Source: Umezawaea tangerina (GTDB lineage: Bacteria; Actinomycetota; Actinomycetes; Mycobacteriales; Pseudonocardiaceae). Taken from it: a stretch of 64,000 nucleotides of DNA. Each line of letters begins with the position of its first letter. Positions within the stretch are counted from its first letter, which is position 1. A program made the position numbers and the translations under genes. The stretch covers positions 546,674 through 610,673 of the forward strand of contig NZ_PVTF01000007.1 of assembly GCF_003002815.1 (NCBI RefSeq). The letters run 5' to 3'. Below are positions 25,974 to 34,480 of the stretch, piece by piece. The notes below the pieces were generated by a model that searched no databases, was not told the origin of the DNA, and was given only the letters and a program-made list of their open reading frames with translations.

Positions 25974-26945
25974 ATGCCCGTGACACCGACAGACCCGTTG
26001 CCGGACCGGACGGTCGACGCCGTGGTGATCGGCGGTGGCGCGGCGGGGCTGAACGGCGCGCTGGTGCTGGCCCGCTCGCGCCGTTCCGTCGTCGTGGTCG
26101 ACAGCGGCACGCCCCGCAACGCGCCCGCCGAGGGCGTGCACGGCCTGCTCGGCCTGGACGGCACCCCGCCGGACGAGCTGCTGCGCCGCGGCCGTGAGGA
26201 GGTCCGCCGCTACGGCGGGACGGTGGTGGCGGGCGAGGTGACCTCCGCCGTCGGGTCCGCGGGTGCCGACCCGCGCTTCACCGTCACCCTGGCCGGCGGC
26301 GGGACCGTGCGGGCGCGCCGGGTGCTGGTCGCCACCGGGCTGCGCGACGTGCTGCCCGACGTCCCCGGCCTGGCCCGGCACTGGGGGCGCGGCGTCGTGC
26401 ACTGCCCGTACTGCCACGGCTGGGAGGTGCGCGACGAGCCCATCGGCGTCCTCGCCGTGGGACCGGCGTCGGCGCACCACGCGCTGCTGTTCCGCCAGCT
26501 GACCGACGACCTCGTGTTCTTCACCCGCGGCACCGACCTGGACGCGGACACGCGCGCCCGGTTCGCCGCCCGCGGCATCCGGGTCGTCGACACCCCGGTC
26601 ACGGAGGTCGTATCCGATGGCGACGCCGTCACCGGCGTGCGGCTGACCGACGGCGAGGTCGTGCCGCGGCGCGTCCTCGCGGTCGCCACCACGATGCTCG
26701 CCCGCATCGACGGGCTCGACGGCCTCGGGCTGCCGGTGGAGGACCTGCCGGGCGGCATGGGCCGCCGCCTCGTCGCTGGCTTGGCGGGCTCGACGACCGT
26801 GCCGGGCGTGTGGGTGGCGGGCAACGCCACCGACCCGACCGCGCAGGTCGGCGCCTCCGCCGCCGCCGGTGCCCTGGCCGGCGCCCACCTCAACGCCGAC
26901 CTCGTCACCGCCGACGCGGACGCGGCCCTCGCCGCCGCCTCCTGA
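25974..26945 (+). CDS. thioredoxin reductase-like FAD/NAD(P)-binding oxidoreductase
   Basis: 323 residues from ATG 25974 (GTGGAG upstream; a GTG at 25935 would add 13 residues). FAD site AVVIGGGAAGLNGALVLARS, redox-active disulphide HCPYCHGWEV (CxxC in the family position), a degenerate NAD(P) motif GVLAVGPASAHHALL, and the C-terminal FAD contact VWVAGNATDPTAQVGASAAA. The NADPH motif lacks the usual glycine pattern, which is typical of thioredoxin-reductase-like flavoproteins with other electron donors. Divergent from and probably regulated by the XRE-cupin protein. Confidence 0.9.
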   Translation: MPVTPTDPLPDRTVDAVVIGGGAAGLNGALVLARSRRSVVVVDSGTPRNAPAEGVHGLLGLDGTPPDELLRRGREEVRRYGGTVVAGEVTSAVGSAGADPRFTVTLAGGGTVRARRVLVATGLRDVLPDVPGLARHWGRGVVHCPYCHGWEVRDEPIGVLAVGPASAHHALLFRQLTDDLVFFTRGTDLDADTRARFAARGIRVVDTPVTEVVSDGDAVTGVRLTDGEVVPRRVLAVATTMLARIDGLDGLGLPVEDLPGGMGRRLVAGLAGSTTVPGVWVAGNATDPTAQVGASAAAGALAGAHLNADLVTADADAALAAAS

Positions 26946-26997
26946 GGGGATCCCCCGACCGGCCGGTCACAGCGGAACGCCGACAGGGACTCGGACG

Positions 26998-27244
26998 TCG
27001 GGACCGTCGTCGTCGAGCAGGACGGAGGCCTCGACGGCGTGGGCGGGCGCAACCGGTCGGGGCCGGATCGGGGTAGTCGGGCCCGGAACTGCACCACTGG
27101 CTCGGGAGGACCGCCATCGCGCCGGACGTGGTCACCTTCGTCACCGACGGCATCCGGAGCGCCGTCGCCAAGGTCAACGCCGTGTCGGGGGAGCGCACGC
27201 ACGGCGCCACCGCGGCTGTGTGGTCGAGGCGGGCAGCGGCGTGA
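26998..27244 (+). pseudogene. decayed dihydrofolate reductase/RibD-C family gene
   Basis: Two plus-strand pieces in different frames: VVVEQDGGLDGVGGRNRSGP (26998-27085), resembling the start of the family (VVV..SLDG..AGP), and ELHHWLGRTAIAPDVV followed by TFVTDGIRSAVAKVNA (27086-27244), resembling the family segments LHEWL and TFVTDGIESAL. A frameshift separates them and the catalytic middle and C-terminus are missing. Only similarity of pattern supports the family. Confidence 0.45.
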
Positions 27245-27295
27245 CCCACCTGCGCTACCGGGTCGTCCGCCAGGCGCGGTCACCGTGCGGCCGGG

Positions 27296-27655
27296 TCACT
27301 GCCCGTAGGAGTACCGCAGACCGGCGAACAGCAGCTCGTTCATCCGCCGCCGCAGGTGCCCGGTCTTGCTCGGGTCCGGCATCCCGTCCGGCGTCAGCAA
27401 CGTGAACCGCAACACCGTCCCCCCGTCCCCGGCGGCCACCAACCCGAAGCGCACCCGGTCATCCGGCCTGCTCGGCCACAACGACGACCACACCACCGCG
27501 GACGGCTCCTCCGCCACCAGCACCACCGGCTCGACCTCGTCGGCCAACAACACCAACCACGGCCGCGCACCCACCCGACGCGGCTCGACGAGCGACCGCC
27601 AGACGACGGACGGCGGCGCGGGCAACGTGCGCGCCCGCGAACCGATCTCGATCAC
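27296..27655 (-). CDS. SRPBCC-like small protein
   Basis: 119 residues from GTG 27655; ribosome site poor. The opening IEIGSRARTLPAPPSVVWRS and the strands VVWSSLWPSRPD, VRFGLVAAGDGGTVLRFTLL are those of a START/SRPBCC helix-grip fold, often lipid or polyketide binding, although the protein is shorter than usual. Ends in RYSYGQ. No operon partner; lies beside the decayed reductase gene. Confidence 0.65.
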   Translation of the reverse strand: MIEIGSRARTLPAPPSVVWRSLVEPRRVGARPWLVLLADEVEPVVLVAEEPSAVVWSSLWPSRPDDRVRFGLVAAGDGGTVLRFTLLTPDGMPDPSKTGHLRRRMNELLFAGLRYSYGQ

Positions 27656-28036
27656 CCCACCAGGGTAGGTCGACCGCCCCACCTCCGCCGACCGGTTTTC
27701 GGCGGAGCGGGAGTTCGCGGCAGCCACGTCGTTGGAAGTCGCGGTCCGGACGCACATACCACAGTGGACAGATGATTGGCCTTGTCGGAAAAGGGGTTTG
27801 TCATCCAGTTCGGCGTCGGGTGGCGTGGTCGGCGGCAATGCCGACGCGCCCGGTCTGATCCTCACAGCCCGGAACGCCGGCCTTGTCGGGGAGGGTCGCG
27901 CCGACGCGACACCGCTTCGAGGTGGGTACGGGCGTTCGCCCGGCACGGGCCTGCCGCGTAACGGCCGATTGGGCGCAGGCGATCTTCCACGCAGTCGTAG
28001 GGGGCTTGACCTGATCGAGGAGACGAGAAGCAGTTG
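27656..28036. other. intergenic region of about 380 bases upstream of the NACHT gene
   Basis: Contains one copy of the CCACAGTGG motif (27759-27767). I see no gene with good codon use and ribosome site; it should carry the NACHT-gene promoter and that of the minus-strand SRPBCC gene. Confidence 0.5.
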
Positions 28037-30988
28037 GTGGCTTGGCGACCTTCCAACGCCACGGTCTCCGTGGCGGCCATCGCGGTCGCGCTGGCGGGCA
28101 ACATGGCGACCAGCACGGTGTCCGTGAAGGCCGGGTGGTGGCCCGTCGTGGTGTGGACGGCCGTGGGGGTGCTGGCGACCTCGGCGGTCGCGATGGAGCT
28201 GTTGCGCCAGCGGGGGCCGTCGCCCGCGGACGGGCGGGATCTCGCGCCGGTGGTCGACGAGCTCGCAGCGGTGGTGCGGAAGCAGTGGCGGGACGAGGTC
28301 GCACGGCGCGCGCTGAACGACCCGTACCCGCTGCCCGTCAGGTGGGAGCCCGCCCCGGCGGACGACGTGGCGGGCTGGGGCGACGTGACGCAGCTGGCCG
28401 CGAACGGAGCCGGGTGGCCGCGCACCGGGCGCGAAGGGTGGGCGGCCACCCCGGAGGGCCTGGCGGGTACGGGTGGTGAGCTGGTCGAGGTGTGGCGGAA
28501 GGTGCCGACGAGGCGGCTCGTCGTCCTCGGGGACCCTGGTTCGGGCAAGACCATGCTCCTGGCCCGGTTGGTGATCGACCTGCTGGACCCGGCGGTCCGC
28601 GCCGCCGGCGACCCGGTGCCCGTCCTCGTCTCCCTCGCGTCGTGGCACCCGGTCGACCAGGACCTCCTGTCCTGGCTGGTCGAGCAGCTGGTGATCGACC
28701 ACCCGGCCCTGGATCGCAAGCACGCGCGGGGAGGCCCGCTGGCCAGGGCACTGCTCGACAACGGCTCGATCACCCTTGTCCTGGACGGGCTGGACGAGAT
28801 CCCGGAGGGACTGCGCGCGCAGGCCGTCGTGGCCATCAACCAGGCACTGCACAGCGGACAGCCGCTGATCGTCAGCAGCCGCACCGACGCGTACTCCGAA
28901 GCGATCCGGCCCGCGGGCGGGATCGGGGTGGCGTTGACCGGTGCCGCGGGTATCCGATTACGCCCGCTCGACGCGCAGGACGTGGTCGACTACCTCCGCA
29001 GCAGCGCCGGAGGCGCGACCGGCAGACGGCGGTGGGACCGCGTGGCCGACGCGCTCGCGTCCGGAGGCCCGCTGGCCGAGGCGCTGGTCACCCCGCTGAT
29101 GACCACGCTGGCCCGCACCGTCTACAACCCGACGTCGATGGCGAGCACGACGACGTTGCCCGACCCGGCGGATCTCCTGGAGCTCGAGGACTCGACTGCG
29201 GTCGAACGGCACCTGCTCGACGGCTTCGTCCCGGCCTCCTACCGCCCGCACCCCACCCGGCGTACCCGGTGGGAGCCCGACCAGGCCGAACGGTGGCTCG
29301 GGTACCTGGCCTACCACCTCGAGCACGACCGCAACGGCTTCCCCGACCTGGCGTGGTGGCAGCTGCACCTGCGCGCCCGTCCGCGGTCGCCGTCGAAGGT
29401 TTTCGCGGCGCTGGTGTGCGGCGGGATCGCTGTGCTGGCAGGCGCCGCCGCGGCCGCGCTGTACTCCTCGGCGTTCGGGTACAACCTCGTCGGCGTCCTG
29501 GGACCGGCGGTCGCCGCGACGGTGGTTCTGGTGTTCGGCACCATCCTGTGGCTCACCGGTCGGTTCGACGCGGCGGTGGTGTCGGTCGTGGTGGCGGGGA
29601 TCGGGGGTGGACTCGCCGCGGATCTCGGCGGGGACTTCTCCGGCCTGGCCGCGACCTCGCCGTCCCTGATCATCACCGTGGGCCTGGCGGCGGGGTTCGC
29701 CCATCCCCTGAGGTCGGACGGCCCACGTCCGTTGGTCGCCGGAGGCGCGGTCATGGCCATGACCGCGTTGATGTCCGCCGGGCTCAACGCCGCCAACCTG
29801 CCCGCGCTGTCCACTCTGGACTGGGCGGTGACCGAGGGCGTATTGGCAGGGCTGATCGTCATGGCGGCGATGACCTTGTCCGCGCCGGTGGACGTGCTCG
29901 TCACCTCCCGCCGTGACTGGGTGGTGGCAGCCTCGACGGCCACCGCGCTCCACTTGATCGCCTACTGGCCCGACTTCGGTCAAGGCGAGAGGTCCTCCCT
30001 CGACTGGATGAACAGCGTGTTGTCGGTCGTCGTCGTGGCGGCTGTCGGCGCGAGCCGGGCCGGTCGGAGCGCTCCCCGCCATCGGGTGAAGCTCGCCGTG
30101 GTGGTGGCGTCGGTCCTCGCGCTGAAGGTGCTCCTGTGGGACGACGTGGTCACGTTCTTCCTGGTCGTGGGCTTCATCGGCGCGATGGGTCTTCGGGGTG
30201 CGTACGCCCGTCGTGGTCGGTCGGCTGTCGGCACTCCTGAGGACTGGTTGACCAGACCGTTCCGCGCGGGCACCGGCTACGGACTGGTCCACGCCCTGTA
30301 CTTCTCCCCGCTCTACGGGCTCGCGGTTGGTGTGGCGGTGGCGCTCGTGGTCGAGTTGGGCTCACCGCTGCTGGCCTCGCAGACCCCGGCGCAGGGCCTG
30401 CGGCTCACGGGACGCGGTGCCATGGTGGGCGTGCTGGTCTGCGCGGCCGTATGGCTCCTGCTGACCGGGCGGCAAGCGGTGTCGAACGTGCTCCTGCTGG
30501 GACTCGCGATCGGCGGCGCGGCCGCCGTCACCTACGGGCTCGACGTGCCGAGGACCATCACACCTGTTCGCTCGCCTGAGCAGGTGCTGGCCAAGGACCG
30601 GATGGTGTTCCTGGTCAACGCCGCCGCGGTCGCCGTGGCGATCACCCTCGCAGTGGGTGTCGCGGCGGGGGCGGGCTCGCAGTTCGAACCGACCACAGCG
30701 GCGGTCGGCGGCCTCACCTACGGCCTGGCCGCCGGAGCGGTGGTCGCCTTCAGCAGGACGCAGTGGCCGCGCTACACCCTCAACCGCATCGCCCTCACCG
30801 CGGCGGGGAGCGTCCCTTGGGCGTTGACGAGCTTCCTGCGGGACGCGCACACCGTCCACGGAGTGCTGAGGCAGAACGGCGCCTCCTACCAGTTCCGCCA
30901 CGTCGACCTCCAGCGCAGGCTCGCGGAGCGCTACGCCGCGAGACTCGATCGGCGGCACGACGACCGGTCACCCGACCGCGTCGGCTGA
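28037..30988 (+). CDS. NACHT-domain NTPase with large C-terminal membrane domain
   Basis: 983 residues from GTG 28037 (GAGAAG 6 bases upstream; TTG 28034 possible). One or two N-terminal membrane helices (residues 10-55), a NACHT module with P-loop VVLGDPGSGKTMLL (about 163-176) and Walker B ITLVLDGLDEIPEG (about 245-258), then from about residue 455 roughly 12-14 hydrophobic segments. A short cytosolic tail ends in YQFRHVDLQRRLAERYA, a signature of actinobacterial NACHT-membrane proteins. Bacterial NACHT proteins have been shown to protect against phages. The membrane domain could be an effector, but that role for this architecture is inference. Monocistronic. Confidence 0.87.
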   Translation: MAWRPSNATVSVAAIAVALAGNMATSTVSVKAGWWPVVVWTAVGVLATSAVAMELLRQRGPSPADGRDLAPVVDELAAVVRKQWRDEVARRALNDPYPLPVRWEPAPADDVAGWGDVTQLAANGAGWPRTGREGWAATPEGLAGTGGELVEVWRKVPTRRLVVLGDPGSGKTMLLARLVIDLLDPAVRAAGDPVPVLVSLASWHPVDQDLLSWLVEQLVIDHPALDRKHARGGPLARALLDNGSITLVLDGLDEIPEGLRAQAVVAINQALHSGQPLIVSSRTDAYSEAIRPAGGIGVALTGAAGIRLRPLDAQDVVDYLRSSAGGATGRRRWDRVADALASGGPLAEALVTPLMTTLARTVYNPTSMASTTTLPDPADLLELEDSTAVERHLLDGFVPASYRPHPTRRTRWEPDQAERWLGYLAYHLEHDRNGFPDLAWWQLHLRARPRSPSKVFAALVCGGIAVLAGAAAAALYSSAFGYNLVGVLGPAVAATVVLVFGTILWLTGRFDAAVVSVVVAGIGGGLAADLGGDFSGLAATSPSLIITVGLAAGFAHPLRSDGPRPLVAGGAVMAMTALMSAGLNAANLPALSTLDWAVTEGVLAGLIVMAAMTLSAPVDVLVTSRRDWVVAASTATALHLIAYWPDFGQGERSSLDWMNSVLSVVVVAAVGASRAGRSAPRHRVKLAVVVASVLALKVLLWDDVVTFFLVVGFIGAMGLRGAYARRGRSAVGTPEDWLTRPFRAGTGYGLVHALYFSPLYGLAVGVAVALVVELGSPLLASQTPAQGLRLTGRGAMVGVLVCAAVWLLLTGRQAVSNVLLLGLAIGGAAAVTYGLDVPRTITPVRSPEQVLAKDRMVFLVNAAAVAVAITLAVGVAAGAGSQFEPTTAAVGGLTYGLAAGAVVAFSRTQWPRYTLNRIALTAAGSVPWALTSFLRDAHTVHGVLRQNGASYQFRHVDLQRRLAERYAARLDRRHDDRSPDRVG

Positions 30989-31146
30989 CCTGGGGTGCTC
31001 CCGAACCGCCTTGCTGGATGTGGAGGGACTGCGGCCGCGGTGCGGATCCTGGTCTGCGATGGCGGAGTGGCGATCGGGGAGGACCGTGCTCGCGGCCGGC
31101 GAACCCGCGTCGTGCACTGACAGGTGTCCTCCGACGCGATCCCCTT

Positions 31147-31164
31147 GTTCCGCCCGGAGCGAAC
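31147..31164. promoter_or_regulatory. ClgR-type box upstream of the XRE regulator
   Basis: GTTCCGCCCGGAGCGAAC, an imperfect inverted repeat 40 bases before the XRE start. On the other strand it reads GTTCGCT-CCGG-GCGGAAC, close to the actinobacterial ClgR consensus GTTCGCY-N3-GCG, consistent with autoregulation. Confidence 0.5.
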
Positions 31165-31204
31165 CCCGTGCTCGCCGGTGTCCGTCCGGTGTCAGGATGA
31201 GCGC

Positions 31205-31540
31205 ATGGCGGACATCCTCCCCTTCCACCAGAAGCGCGCCCCCGAGCCCGAGCCGTTGTGGCGGGAGGCGTTGGGGCAGCGGTTGCGGGCCACCAGGGAG
31301 GAGCAGGGCGGGCGGTTGGTCGACGTGGCGGAGCGGGCGGGGATCTCGCCGCAGTACCTGTCGGAGATCGAGCGCGGGCGCAAGGAGCCGTCGAGCGAGA
31401 TGATCGCGGCGGTGACGGGCGCCTTGGGCGTCGAGCTGGCGGATCTGCTGATCGGTGTCGCGGGTGCGGTCCGCGGCCGCCACGGCGCGGGTCTCGCTGT
31501 CGGGCGGCGGCCCGCGGGACCCGTGCTCATGGCTGCCTGA
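31205..31540 (+). CDS. ClgR/PopR-like XRE regulator of clp genes
   Basis: 111 residues from ATG 31205. The helix-turn-helix (LGQRLRATREEQGGRLVDVA, RAGISPQYLSEIERGRKEPS) with the run SEIERGRKEPSSEMIAAV is the signature of actinobacterial ClgR and its paralogue PopR, activators of clp protease genes. A ClgR-like box lies upstream. The gene is convergent with a clpP pair only 11 bases away; in Streptomyces the PopR gene sits beside clpP3-clpP4, so a PopR role is the best reading. ClgR itself normally lives near recA. In Streptomyces these activators are themselves Clp substrates; the Ala-Ala C-terminus (VLMAA) here fits that. Confidence 0.82.
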   Translation: MADILPFHQKRAPEPEPLWREALGQRLRATREEQGGRLVDVAERAGISPQYLSEIERGRKEPSSEMIAAVTGALGVELADLLIGVAGAVRGRHGAGLAVGRRPAGPVLMAA

Positions 31541-31551
31541 CGGACCCGGCG

Positions 31552-32142
31552 TCAGCCGCGGTGGTCCAGGACGTGGTCGGCGAGGCCGTAGGCGACGGCG
31601 CCCGACGCGTCGAACACGCGGTCGCGGTCGGTGTCGTGCCGCAGGTCCGCGACGGCGCGCCCGGTGTGCTTGGAGAGGATCTCCTCCAGCTGGGTGCGGA
31701 CCCGGACGACCTCGTCGGCCTGGAGGATGAGGTCGGGGATGGTGCCGCGGCCCTGCGCCGCGGGCTGGTGCAGCACGACCCTGGTGTGCGGCAGCACGAA
31801 CCGGTGGCCCGGCGCGCCCGCCGCGAGGAGCACGGCGCTGGCGGCGACGGCCTGGCCGACGCACGTCGTGGACACCGGGGCCTTGATGTAGCGCATGGTG
31901 TCGTACAGCGCGAGCATCGCGGACGGGTCGCCGCCCTCGGAGTTGATGTAGAGGTTGATCTCCCGTTCCGGGCTGTCCGCCTCCAGGTGCAGCAGCTGGG
32001 CGATCAGCGCGTTCGCCACCCCGGAGTCGATGGCGGTGCCGAGGTAGACGATCCGCTCCGACAGCAGGTGCGAGTAGACGTCCATGATCCGCTCGCCGCC
32101 GAGGTTGCGGGTGATGACGTTGGGGATGGTGTAGGTGCTCAT
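31552..32142 (-). CDS. clpP: ClpP-like protease subunit with displaced catalytic serine
   Basis: 196 residues from ATG 32142, overlapping the upstream clpP stop (ATGA). The fold is clearly ClpP ([49 protein letters not shown] with the catalytic His, [20 protein letters not shown] with the Asp). The nucleophile segment, however, reads [11 protein letters not shown], where active ClpPs have GQAASxxAxLL. The serine position is Ala, with a Ser two residues later. I checked this in the codons at 31830-31850. It is therefore probably a non-catalytic or altered subunit, like plastid ClpR, that assembles with the intact ClpP encoded just upstream. Confidence 0.88.
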   Translation of the reverse strand: MSTYTIPNVITRNLGGERIMDVYSHLLSERIVYLGTAIDSGVANALIAQLLHLEADSPEREINLYINSEGGDPSAMLALYDTMRYIKAPVSTTCVGQAVAASAVLLAAGAPGHRFVLPHTRVVLHQPAAQGRGTIPDLILQADEVVRVRTQLEEILSKHTGRAVADLRHDTDRDRVFDASGAVAYGLADHVLDHRG

Positions 32143-32765
32143 GCGCGGGCTCCCGTCGCGATGCCGAGCCCGAGCGCGTGGGTGCGCACCGGCACGACCT
32201 GGTCGAGGTCGGAGACGACGTGGTCGATGAACCCGTACTCGAGCGCCTGCGCGGTGGTGAACCAGCGGTCGTGCAGCGAGTCGGTGAAGATCCGGTCCAT
32301 CGGCTGGCCGGTGTCCTGCGAGATGAGCCCGAGCACCGTGTCCCTGGTGTGGCGCAGGTCGTCGGCCTGCACCTCCACCTCGACCGCCGACCCGCCGATC
32401 CCCGAGGAGCCCTGGTGCATCAGGATGCGGGCGTGCGGCAGCGCGAAGCGCTTGCCCGGTGTGCCCGACGACAGCAGGAACTGCCCCGCGCTGCACGCCA
32501 GCCCCAGCGCGAGCGTGGACACGTCGCACGGGATGAGCCGCATCACGTCGCGGATGGCCAGCATCGCGGGCACCGAGCCGCCCGGCGAGTGGATCCACAG
32601 CGCGATGTCCTTCACCGGGTCGTCGCTCGCCAGCGACAGCATCTGGGTGGCGAGCACCGTCCCGTTGTCGTCGTCCAGCGGGCCGTCGAGGACCAGCACG
32701 CGCTGGCCGAGGAACCGTTCGCGGAGCCGGTGGTCGAACAGCGGCTGCCTTTCGTTGTTCGTCAT
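32139..32765 (-). CDS. clpP: ClpP-like protease subunit, catalytically intact
   Basis: 208 residues from ATG 32765. Core motifs: [39 protein letters not shown], nucleophile [11 protein letters not shown], catalytic His in PHARILMHQ, and a [20 protein letters not shown]sp region. It is the first gene of a two-clpP operon and would form the active rings of a second Clp protease that works with ClpX/ClpC ATPases elsewhere. The upstream region contains a CTGCTG-T-CAGCAG palindrome, a candidate operator for the neighbouring PopR/ClgR-like regulator. Confidence 0.9.
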   Translation of the reverse strand: MTNNERQPLFDHRLRERFLGQRVLVLDGPLDDDNGTVLATQMLSLASDDPVKDIALWIHSPGGSVPAMLAIRDVMRLIPCDVSTLALGLACSAGQFLLSSGTPGKRFALPHARILMHQGSSGIGGSAVEVEVQADDLRHTRDTVLGLISQDTGQPMDRIFTDSLHDRWFTTAQALEYGFIDHVVSDLDQVVPVRTHALGLGIATGARA

Positions 32766-32807
32766 GCCCCGACAGTGCCCTGACCGCACCGCGTTGTGGA
32801 GGTCGTG

Positions 32808-32820
32808 CTGCTGTCAGCAG
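32808..32820. promoter_or_regulatory. palindrome CTGCTG-T-CAGCAG upstream of the clpP pair
   Basis: Perfect 6-bp arms around one base, 43 bases upstream of the first clpP start. It is a candidate activator or operator site for the adjacent ClgR/PopR-like protein. Confidence 0.45.
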
Positions 32821-32857
32821 ATCAGCCGTCGGCGGACTTCCACAGTGGACCGCCGCG

Positions 32858-33610
32858 TCAGGGCCGGAAGCTCGCCCGGTACTCGGTCGGCGTGCGGCCG
32901 GTCAGCTCCTGGAAGGCGGCGTTGAACGCCGACAGGGACGTGTAGCCGACCGCGAACGCGATCGTGGTCACCGGGGTGTCGCCCGCGGCGAGCTCCTCGA
33001 TCGCGCGCAGCAGCCGCAGCCGCCGCAGGACCGCCCGCCAGGTCATGCCGGTCTCATCCGCGAACCGGCGTGCCAACGACCGCGGCGCGAGACCGACCTC
33101 GTCGGCCACGTCCTCGAAGCGCACCGGGCCACCGAGCCGTTCCTCGGTCAACCACAACGCCCGGCGCAGCTCCGGCGACCGCCCCGCGGGCACCACCACC
33201 GGGCTCGGCCGCTCGGCGAGCCGCCAGCTCACCGCGGCGAGCGCCGCGAACAACGTCTCCGCGTAGGCAGGCAGCGGTTCGTCGCTCGCACCCCACTTAC
33301 CGACCTCCGCCACCAGGCACCGCGCCAGGGGACTCAGGTCGAACACCGCCAGCGGCGCGGACGGCACCGGCACGAACCCCGTGTCGAACAACACCGACGC
33401 CGTCGTGACCGGCCGCCCGATGCTCACCCGAATCGGCTCACCCGCCTCGATCAACGCCGCCCGCGCCGGCGGCAACACCCACGCCCTGCCCCGCGCCTCC
33501 AACCGGAGCGCACCGGCGGAGGCGCACAGCAGGTAATGGTGGTCCACGCACAGCTCACGCGCGGGCTCGGCATCGAACGACCGGACGAAGCTGTACGCCT
33601 GCCGGGTCAT
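32858..33610 (-). CDS. AraC-family transcriptional regulator
   Basis: 250 residues from ATG 33610. An N-terminal cupin-like sensor (residues 1-140) precedes the two helix-turn-helix AraC domain ([73 protein letters not shown]). Lies 34 bases after a small monooxygenase-like gene on the same strand, and the pair probably forms an operon. Ligand and targets unknown. Confidence 0.9.
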   Translation of the reverse strand: MTRQAYSFVRSFDAEPARELCVDHHYLLCASAGALRLEARGRAWVLPPARAALIEAGEPIRVSIGRPVTTASVLFDTGFVPVPSAPLAVFDLSPLARCLVAEVGKWGASDEPLPAYAETLFAALAAVSWRLAERPSPVVVPAGRSPELRRALWLTEERLGGPVRFEDVADEVGLAPRSLARRFADETGMTWRAVLRRLRLLRAIEELAAGDTPVTTIAFAVGYTSLSAFNAAFQELTGRTPTEYRASFRP

Positions 33611-33644
33611 CGACGCGCTCGCACGGCACCGCTCACCGGCCCAC

Positions 33645-33947
33645 TCACCCCACCGACTCGACCAGCTCGGCACGGAACCGCCTGCTCACCGGCACGTCGA
33701 CCATCATCGGCCGCACCACCTCACCCATCCGCGCGAACGCCTCCGACCCCAAATACCCACCCAACGCCCCCTCGTCCTCCCACTCGTGCACGATGGTGAC
33801 CCCACCCCCACCCTCCCTGCCCGCGTACACCCGAAATGCCAGGTTCCCCGGCATCCCCCGCACCACCACACCCTCGGCGTCGAGATGCGCGAGCGCGGCG
33901 GGCCGATCAGCAGGCGTGGTCCTGAAGTCGACGATGGCTATGAACAT
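33645..33947 (-). CDS. antibiotic biosynthesis monooxygenase (ABM)-like small protein
   Basis: 100 residues from ATG 33947 (AGGAATCG upstream). A ferredoxin-like fold of the ABM/YgiN type is suggested by MFIAIVDFRTTPADRPAALA, LAFRVYAGREGGGGVTIVHEW, DEGALGGYLGSEAFARMGEV. Such dimeric proteins include cofactor-less quinone-forming monooxygenases and haem-degrading enzymes; no catalytic residues can be pinned down. Probably co-transcribed with the AraC regulator gene downstream. Confidence 0.8.
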   Translation of the reverse strand: MFIAIVDFRTTPADRPAALAHLDAEGVVVRGMPGNLAFRVYAGREGGGGVTIVHEWEDEGALGGYLGSEAFARMGEVVRPMMVDVPVSRRFRAELVESVG

Positions 33948-34193
33948 GATGTCGATTCCTCTTCGATCGGTGCGGTTGTCAGCCAAGATCCTGACCCACC
34001 ACCCACCATCCCGCCGCCGTCGATCGGCCACGTTCACGCTCCCACCGGACAACACTGCAAGCCAACCAAAGCCAAACGCCCCAACGACACCGGAACCAAC
34101 ACACAAGCCCTCAACGGCCCAACGACGCTAGAAGCAGCACCAAGCCAACGGCCCAACCCAGCTGGAAGCGAGCGGTGCTCGTCCGCTCGTGCG

Positions 34194-34304
34194 GTCGGCT
34201 TGACTTGGGGTTTTTGGGCTTAAACTTGCGGCGGCGGGCAGGCTCTACCACCTGCCCTTTTTCGCCCGACGAAGCCCAAAAAAGGGGCCCCAAGTCAAGC
34301 CGAC
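34194..34304. repeat. 111-bp nested imperfect palindrome (possible MITE-like or REP-type element)
   Basis: Outer arms 34194-34210 and 34288-34304 are perfect 17-bp complements (GTCGGCTTGACTTGGGG). An inner 11-bp pair (TTTTTGGGCTT with 34272-34282) follows after a GGGG bulge, and a third stem lies in the centre. The whole is AT-richer than its surroundings. It could be a cruciform, a folded small mobile element, or an elaborate terminator for the minus-strand acyl-CoA ligase gene. Confidence 0.7.
34236..34262 (+). terminator. Rho-independent-type hairpin inside the nested palindrome
   Basis: GGGCAGG, eight-base loop, CCTGCCC and then TTTTT at 34258-34262 on the plus strand. This is a rare classical terminator in such high-GC DNA. 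Confidence 0.6.
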
Positions 34305-34325
34305 TGCACCTGGGTCCGCTGTAGC

Positions 34326-34421
34326 GATACCCCCGGAGACCACCGCACCGACACCCCCGGAGTCCACCGCAGCGACACCCCCGGAGACCGCGGCACCGAC
34401 ACCGGGCGAGACACACCGCGG
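34326..34421. repeat. 24-bp tandem repeat, about four copies
   Basis: Unit GACACCCCCGGAG followed by (A/T)CCACCGCA(C/G)C. Three good copies start at 34326, 34350 and 34374 and a diverged fourth at 34398. The period is a multiple of three but no real reading frame uses it. There are no spacers, so it is not a CRISPR. Confidence 0.65.
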
Positions 34422-34480
34422 CTCGAACACCGAACGACCCCCACGGCCACCCCATACCCAACCGCCGCACCCCAGACCCC

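Larger units (their letters stand above)
33948..34480. other. 533-base intergenic region with AT-richer DNA, nested palindrome and tandem repeats
   Basis: Between the ABM-like gene start and the 3' end of the acyl-CoA ligase gene. The left third is A/C-rich with no gene. The middle holds a large nested palindrome (34194-34304) with an internal T-tailed hairpin, and the right part a 24-bp tandem repeat (34326-34421). No coding sequence is convincing. Confidence 0.6.

Noticed and set aside
34326..34421. CRISPR-like array
   Set aside because: Units are directly adjacent with no spacers, and no cas genes are present.
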